Origin: Halisarca cf. caerulea
Taxonomy: Eukaryota > Porifera > Demospongiae > Chondrillida > Halisarcidae
NCBI GenBank assembly: GCA_963170055.1
Contig: CAUJGJ010000083.1
Location: 2,834,101 to 2,844,100 of the forward strand
Reading direction: 5' to 3'
Length of the DNA: 10,000 bases
Shown here: positions 7,015 through 10,000 of the stretch, in pieces
How the letters are laid out: every line of letters starts with the position of its first letter
Numbering within the stretch: position 1 is the first letter of the stretch
Translations under genes and position numbers: made by a program
The notes under the pieces: generated by a model
What the model saw: only the letters and a program-made list of their open reading frames with translations
What the model was told of the DNA's origin: nothing
The model's database searches: none

Positions 7015-8977
7015 TATGTGTGTGCGTGTGTGTGTGTGTGCGTATGTGTGTGCATGTGTGTGTACATGTGTGTATATACACGTATGTTTGTGTGTGTGTG
7101 TGTGTGTATGTGTGCGCGCACATATTACGGTAACCATAGCAATTCCTAGAGCTATGTACATATGTATAAAACAGACTACAGTACATGATTATGCATTTTA
7201 TACTGCATGTACATTATATCACCTGGATTGTTTTTTTTAAATTCATTATCATGCAGGTGGTGTTGTCCTGTACAAACAAGAGTCTCGCACACCCCTAGCA
7301 GTTTATCTAAGTGGTGGTGTTGTAACCAGTGAAAGTCAAGTAAACAACGGATTCTACCATGTGGCTATCAAATGTGTGGGAGGCAACTCGGCTCCAGGGA
7401 CATGGTCTAGTCCTAATGGGAGTGACATTTCTACCAACAGCTTCGCTCATGTAGCCCAAGATAGGGGAGAGCTCCTTGTGTCAAACTTGGAGACAGGATA
7501 CAGCAATGGCAACTACAAGTGTAGAGTTGAAGGTAGTGAGACAGTGATTGGACTGTACTTGACATCAGGATCACTTGTTGGTGAGTGGCTGCAGTGAGCT
7601 AGACCTGATACACAAAGGGGACGCTTTAATTGTTCCCCAGGTCTTGTGCAGTTTTAGAAATAATGGTCAGCATTCAGACATTGTCTGACCATTTTGGCAT
7701 TTTGTCCAACCCCAAAAAGGTTTGGGTCAGACATTTGGCCGAGCACTACCTAATTGCAGTAACATTACAAGCCATTTGTTCCCAGAATGTCTTCTTATGC
7801 TTTTGATCATTATTTGTTGATGCACATCTACTATGACACATGCATGTGTACTTTTCCAATTAAAAAAAAGTATGTCTGAGCAACTTTGAAATTGTATGAT
7901 CCAAAATAATAATACCTAGGACTTTTGCCCAACCATTTGATCCGCTATTTTCTAACACTGATTGTGCCCCAAATGCCCCCCCCCCCCTTGAAACGTTGTT
8001 CCATTACATGCATGTGTAACACTCGTCTCTCAAGTGCATGGACTGATAGTAACTAAAACGATCCCCAACTCGGATGAATGAACTTCACAGCGCAGCGATA
8101 ATCATTCTCTTCACTATACTCATGAGCCAGCTTGCCACGTGGTAACATACTACACATCACAAGAAGAACAAGGGACATTGCGCCCGTCTATATACCTAAT
8201 TAGCCACGTGATCTATAGTAATAACATCTCACTACATAGGCTATAACACAAAGGCCTAAATATTCGCTACTAATGTACATAACATTGTTACGTACACATA
8301 CACAACTGCAACAGTACGTGATCTGTGTATGCATAAATCTTCTTGGGTGGTCAAAAACAACCCCAGATACCACCCTATGTAGCCTAAAACCACAAATTTT
8401 CCCAGACCCCTATATATAGTTATATATGTACAGACCTCTACAATACCACATACAGTATGTACATATCTACCATGCACTTGGTCCTCACCATTTGCTGTGT
8501 CATTACCCCATGCAGCCTCTTGATTATTATCCTGAAAGAAACTCTGAAATGGGTGTGTTGTACCGGCAATATGGACTCTGTGCACTGTTTTTCATTTCTA
8601 TAGCCGCATATAGCAGGAGAGTTGAGACTACATACCAGTGTTGACTTGTATGTCTCTCCCCACTACAGGGACATACAGTAGGAGGATCACCAACTTCCAG
8701 GCCAATCAGACCTCATCCTCCTCAGTGAGGTTATCCTGGGACCGGTTGACCCGTCCTCGCAGTGTGACCACAGTGGGGTACTTTGTGTCCTATGGTAGAG
8801 TGGACCATGGTGTGAAAGAGAACATGATAGTAGAGGGAAGGTCTTCTACCAGTGTGGATCTGAGTAACCTCCACACCGGAGTGGAGTACGAAGCTACGAT
8901 AAGAGGATACAGTGAGGACGGTACCGTCAGGAGAATCTCCACACCAGTTGTGACAGTAAAGTGGAACGTCACAGTCA
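4070..8977 (+). CDS. Gene B, 5' end: secreted or surface Ig-Ig-FN3 protein (partial, spliced)
   Basis: Gene-level entry. Exons 4070-4130, 5736-6020, 7257-7580 and 8669-8977 join to 326 residues plus one base of the next codon, and the gene continues past the right edge. Domain order is signal peptide (about 1-16), Ig domain (about 21-115), divergent Ig-like domain (about 116-223) and FN3 domain (about 224-326). All four donors are phase 1 and all have consensus gtgag starts. This arrangement is typical of animal adhesion molecules and receptors such as receptor tyrosine kinases, receptor phosphatases and cell recognition proteins. The C-terminal half that would decide between these is missing. 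Introns are about 1.6, 1.2 and 1.1 kb and filled with transposon remnants. The start has an in-frame TGA upstream (4049-4051). Confidence 0.8.
4656..4760 (+). mobile_element. About 105-bp internally shortened relative of the 3641 element
   Basis: The left end CAGTGAAACCACTTTAATCC follows a TA. The right end GTGTCAGATTAGAAAGGTTTCACT is the complement of AGTGAAACCTTTCTAATCTG, a close match to the left. Between them the same CTCTATAATCCAACATTCTC and ATGAGGTACAGTC blocks appear as in 3641-3828, but the middle is missing. The right-hand TA is not clear. Confidence 0.7.
4999..5115 (+). other. GC-richer patch with Cys-rich open frame, status unclear
   Basis: Open in more than one frame. One frame has five Cys in about 32 residues ([21 protein letters not shown]), while another after a possible acceptor at ctggacccag is Ser/Pro/Gly-rich. 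Both run into the transposon at 5120. There is no donor site in a usable phase before that. It may be a fossil exon or chance. Confidence 0.2.
5120..5295 (+). mobile_element. 176-bp non-autonomous pogo/Tigger-like element, second family
   Basis: The left end CAGTAGAACCTCGTTAGTAA and the complement of the right end CAGTCAAATCTCGTTAGTGA match at 17 of 20 positions. TA lies at 5118-5119 and 5296-5297. The interior has further GTTAGGAAGTAC/GTTAGAAAATAC units. The family differs from the CAGTGAAACCTCT elements by its CTCGTTAGTAAGAACAC sub-terminal sequence. Confidence 0.8.
5361..5514. repeat. Dispersed repeat copy 2 (mate at 1652-1810)
   Basis: See the copy at 1652-1810 for shared blocks. This copy keeps more TTCGCG-type words nearby (attcgcgg, tctgcgaaac, aaaacgcgaaattgc), linking it to the TTCGCGAA-rich family also seen at 9119-9333. 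Confidence 0.7.
5736..6020 (+). CDS. Gene B exon 2: immunoglobulin domain
   Basis: A 285-bp phase 1-1 exon (acceptor tcatgcacag, donor CTCAG|gtgagc) encoding residues 21-115. Hallmarks of an Ig fold are visible: B-strand Cys42 (VVLECRV), C-strand Trp55 (YRWSC), and the F-strand motif DGGEYRC with Asp91, Tyr95 and Cys97. Cys42 and Cys97 should form the core disulfide. Cys57 and Cys62, around a short PNGA loop, are an extra pair likely to form a second disulfide in the C-C' region. An N-glycosylation sequon (NMT) lies at 111-113. The domain length is normal for an I-set or V-set like Ig. It is an extracellular binding or adhesion module; the ligand is unknown. Confidence 0.88.
6117..6275. repeat. 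(TG)n array, left part
   Basis: A long TG array with occasional CA, TA, CG and TT interruptions, in gene B intron 2. It ends in GTGTACGT at the hAT-type element. The long Cys-Val or His-Thr frames over it are translation artefacts. Confidence 0.95.
6276..6808. mobile_element. 533-bp non-autonomous hAT-type transposon with perfect 8-bp target duplication
   Basis: The left end CAGTGTTGTGG and right end CCACAACACTG are perfect 11-bp terminal inverted repeats. Each is flanked by the same eight bases GTGTACGT (6268-6275 and 6809-6816). CAGTG-type ends and 8-bp duplications are characteristic of the hAT superfamily. The interior is rich in TAATGG/TAATTG units near both ends (about 6283-6400 and 6650-6780), resembling iterated sub-terminal binding sites. 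An internal imperfect inverted repeat lies at 6375-6397 and 6428-6449. There is no transposase frame. Confidence 0.9.
6375..6449. repeat. Inverted repeat inside the hAT-type element
   Basis: Arms 6375-6397 (CAGAGTAGT...GGTAATTG) and 6428-6449 (CAATTACC...ACTACTCTG) are complementary except for a few bases, around a 30-base loop. It could be a nested small element or a structural part of the host transposon. Confidence 0.6.
6809..7122. repeat. (TG)n array, right part
   Basis: About 310 bases of TG with CG, TA, TC and CA interruptions. It begins with the second GTGTACGT and ends in the perfect palindrome TGTGCGCGCACA (7111-7122). Alternating purine-pyrimidine sequence of this length can adopt Z-DNA. 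With 6117-6275 it was one array before the hAT insertion. Confidence 0.95.
7257..7580 (+). CDS. Gene B exon 3: divergent immunoglobulin-like domain
   Basis: A 324-bp phase 1-1 exon preceded by a T-rich tract and atgcag and followed by GTTG|gtgagt. It encodes residues 116-223. Likely Ig positions are Cys155 in strand B (AIKCVGG), Trp165 in strand C (GTWSSPNG), and GNYKC with Tyr202 and Cys204 in strand F. Cys155 and Cys204 are spaced correctly for the core disulfide. The usual Asp before the Tyr motif is missing (YSNGNYKC), and the N-terminal segment before the first Cys is long, so generic Ig profiles may score it weakly. A sequon (NGS) occurs at 169-171. The exon follows the first Ig with no linker. 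Confidence 0.78.
7649..7960. mobile_element. About 312-bp hAT-like non-autonomous element (older)
   Basis: The left end CAGTTTTAGAAATAATGG and the complement of the right end CAGTGTTAGAAAATAGCGG agree over about 18 positions with three substitutions and one indel. The flanking 8 bases (gtcttgtg and attgtgcc) are not a clean duplication. Inside is a stem AATGGTCAG (7662-7670) with CTGACCATT (7685-7693), and more GACCATTTTG/GTCCAACC-like units. No coding frame. It lies in gene B intron 3. Confidence 0.55.
7961..8668 (+). other. Rest of gene B intron 3, no further exon seen
   Basis: Contains a C12 run (7976-7987) and two CACGTG E-box words (8136-8141 and 8205-8210). Neither strand shows a recognisable domain. 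The 109-residue open frame on the - strand (8256-8585) has no recognisable motif or splice context and is probably chance. Confidence 0.55.
8669..8977 (+). CDS. Gene B exon 4: fibronectin type III domain
   Basis: A 309-bp phase 1-1 exon (acceptor tccccactacag, donor GTCA|gtgagt) encoding residues 224-326. FN3 landmarks are the B-strand VRLSW with Trp247, the C-strand GYFVSY with Tyr261 and Tyr265, and the E-F region [18 protein letters not shown] with Leu291 and Tyr297 matching the classic L-x-P-x-T-x-Y pattern. The final segment VVTVKW forms strand G. Sequons are NQT at 236-238 and NVT at 323-325. There is no RGD. Reading past the donor meets TAG immediately, which supports splicing here. 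The next domain exon lies beyond the window or has not been recognised in the last kilobase. Confidence 0.88.
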
Positions 8978-9118
8978 GTGAGTAGTTCAAACTTAGTCAG
9001 AGCTTGCTGTAACCTTCATGAATCTTCTTGCCGAAGGAGTTACATGTGGAACAATTGAGGCTTAAAAACATGCTATTATACAATGTCAGCCTTTTGTGTT
9101 CATACATACCCTAAATCT

Positions 9119-9333
9119 TGAAATATTCACGAACATTAAATTTCGTGAATTGGGGTCAAATCTGGTAGGCAGAAAAAAAAGTTTGCTAATAAAAATTTCA
9201 CGAGTCTCACCATAGATTGTCTATATCTGTACTTTGGAACGTGTGCAGAAATATTCGCGACAATAAAATTCGTGAGTGGAATCAGTTCATGAAAACGCGA
9301 ATGTTATTGGTCGTGAAAATTTCTCAATTTAGG
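9119..9333. repeat. TTCGCGAA/TTCACGAA-rich repeat, two diverged tandem copies
   Basis: Copy 1 (about 9119-9210) and copy 2 (about 9250-9333) share AAATATTC-CGA, ATAAAATTCGTGA, TCA-T-TGG and GAAAATTTC-type blocks in the same order. The repeated short palindromes match words at 1970-2010, 2410-2470 and 5335-5440, suggesting one family. Terminal repeats are not clear. Confidence 0.5.
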
Positions 9334-9347
9334 GTACCTTGTATATA

Positions 9348-9600
9348 CGGTGAAACCTGTCTTAAAGACCACTTGCATATGAAGACCACCTGTCCATAGT
9401 GACCACTGTAGGCTGGCTCAACGTCTACTTCAGTTGTACTAAAGTACCTCCATACAATGACCACCTGTCTACAGAGACCATGGTAGGCTGGCTCATAGTT
9501 TACTCCAGTTGTACTAAAGCCCCTCTGTACAAGGACCACCTGTCTATAGAGACCACAATCATTTGGTCCCATGGATGGTTGTTATAGACAGGCTGTACAG
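9348..9600 (+). mobile_element. Non-autonomous TA-flanked element carrying a 75-bp tandem repeat
   Basis: The left end CGGTGAAACCTGTCTTAAAG follows TA (9346-9347). The right end, read as complement, begins CTGTACAGCCTGTCTATAAC and is followed by TA (9601-9602). The interior is two full 75-bp units plus part of a third. Because 75 is divisible by three, open frames persist on both strands (9399-9587 and 9324-9572), but they have no recognisable domain. Confidence 0.6.
9384..9575. repeat. 75-bp tandem repeat, 2.5 copies
   Basis: Units start at 9384, 9459 and 9534, each with GACCACCTGTC. Full units continue through GTAGGCTGGCTCA and CAGTTGTACTAAAG. The third unit diverges after about 25-30 bases. 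Confidence 0.9.
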
Positions 9601-9786
9601 TAAACCTCTATTAAAGGACACCTCCAAAATGCATCAATCTCCTTAAGCAGGGCACCATTGCTCTGTCCTATTTGAAGTCCCTCACATTGACATGTGTACA
9701 GCTGAATCCTCCAAAATAAGGACACCTCCATATACAGGATGGCTCACTGTGGTCCCAGTGGTGTCCTTATTATGGAGGTTTCATTG
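9598..9786 (+). mobile_element. 189-bp non-autonomous TA-type element abutting the previous one
   Basis: The left end CAGTAAACCTCTATTAAAGG resembles the complement of the right end, CAATGAAACCTCCATAATAAGG, and both continue into GGACACC. A TA precedes it (9596-9597), inside the end of the 9348 element, so one element was inserted at or into the end of the other. No TA follows on the right. The interior repeats the CTCCAAAATAAGGACACCTCC motif. No coding frame. Confidence 0.6.
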
Positions 9787-9929
9787 CATGTATATTATGT
9801 ACATTAAGAATGCACATTTTTATATATATGCAAATATACGACACACCTGGCCTCATGCACTTTTACATCCACACCTGCATGCTTATGCTAAGCCTTGTTC
9901 ACATAATAATACACGGTGTATTGTATTCC

Positions 9930-10000
9930 AGTGGAACCTCTGACAGTGGCCGCCATCTGAAACCATGATACATGTACACCTCTATACAAAAGACAGGGAT
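9930..10000 (+). repeat. Start of another TA-type repeat, cut by the window edge
   Basis: The sequence from gtggaacctctgacagtgg through acacctctatacaaaagaca has the AACCTCT and ACACCTCTATA-AAAGACA units of the element at 9598-9786. It also resembles an acceptor followed by a short frame that stops quickly, but the repeat explanation fits better. Confidence 0.45.

Noticed and set aside
6590..7186. Long His-Thr frames on the - strand and Cys-Val frames on the + strand over the TG arrays
   Set aside because: They are translations of a dinucleotide repeat with no start context, splice context or domain.
8136..8210. Two CACGTG E-boxes 69 bases apart as an intronic enhancer
   Set aside because: Six-base palindromes occur often by chance and nothing else around them supports regulation.
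8256..8585. 109-residue - strand open frame
   Set aside because: No domain, no signal peptide and no splice context. Its composition looks like random AT-rich translation and it lies inside a well-bounded intron.
9384..9575. CRISPR-like regular repeat spacing
   Set aside because: The units are contiguous 75-bp tandem copies without spacers, in an animal genome.
9324..9587. Open frames on both strands over the 75-bp tandem repeat
   Set aside because: Openness is explained by a period divisible by three within a transposon; no recognisable protein features.
9930..9960. Possible next gene B exon after tgtattccag
   Set aside because: The frame stops after about nine residues, and the sequence matches the start of a CAGTGAAACCTCT-type repeat.

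Overview
The window looks like nuclear DNA of an animal, most likely a sponge or another early-branching marine invertebrate. The lineage is inferred from overall texture: AT-rich sequence full of TACATGTA-type words, intron-rich genes for Ig/FN3 surface proteins, and dense short transposon remnants ending in CAGTGAAACCTCT or carrying TTCGCGAA words. No bacterial operon, ribosome binding site, tRNA, rRNA or CRISPR array is visible. Coding sequence is a small fraction, split into short exons with GT/AG boundaries, all on the + strand.

Gene A (3' end only, about 959-2940) is the end of a type I membrane protein. It has a Thr/Ser/Pro-rich stalk exon (959-1039), possibly a 33-bp micro-exon (2020-2052), and a last exon (2847-2914) with one transmembrane helix, about five cytoplasmic residues and a stop. 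An ATTAAA polyadenylation signal follows at 2935-2940.

Gene B (5' end only, 4070 to beyond the window) starts about 1.15 kb downstream in the same orientation. Its exons are a signal peptide (4070-4130), an Ig domain (5736-6020), a divergent second Ig-like domain (7257-7580) and an FN3 domain (8669-8977). Every inferred coding intron in both genes is phase 1 and every internal exon is a multiple of three, one domain per exon. This is the symmetric architecture expected of exon shuffling. The two genes may be neighbouring members of one surface-receptor family, but gene A's ectodomain lies outside the window. An adhesion, allorecognition or immune-type role is a hypothesis only.

Introns and intergenic DNA are full of non-autonomous DNA transposons. 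One is a hAT-type element (6276-6808) with 11-bp terminal inverted repeats (TIRs) and a perfect 8-bp target duplication GTGTACGT, inserted into a long TG array. A second hAT-like element is at 7649-7960. At least six elements with TA target sites and pogo/Tigger-like ends lie at about 1055-1225, 3641-3828, 4656-4760, 5120-5295, 9348-9600 and 9598-9786. A 559-bp element with CTGTATAG ends is at 1924-2482. Other landmarks are a TTCGCGAA-rich repeat family, a 75-bp tandem repeat, a dead zinc-finger fragment on the - strand (about 2629-2739), CA/TG microsatellites, two perfect hairpins near the left end, and a palindrome plus tandem CRE-like sites upstream of gene B.
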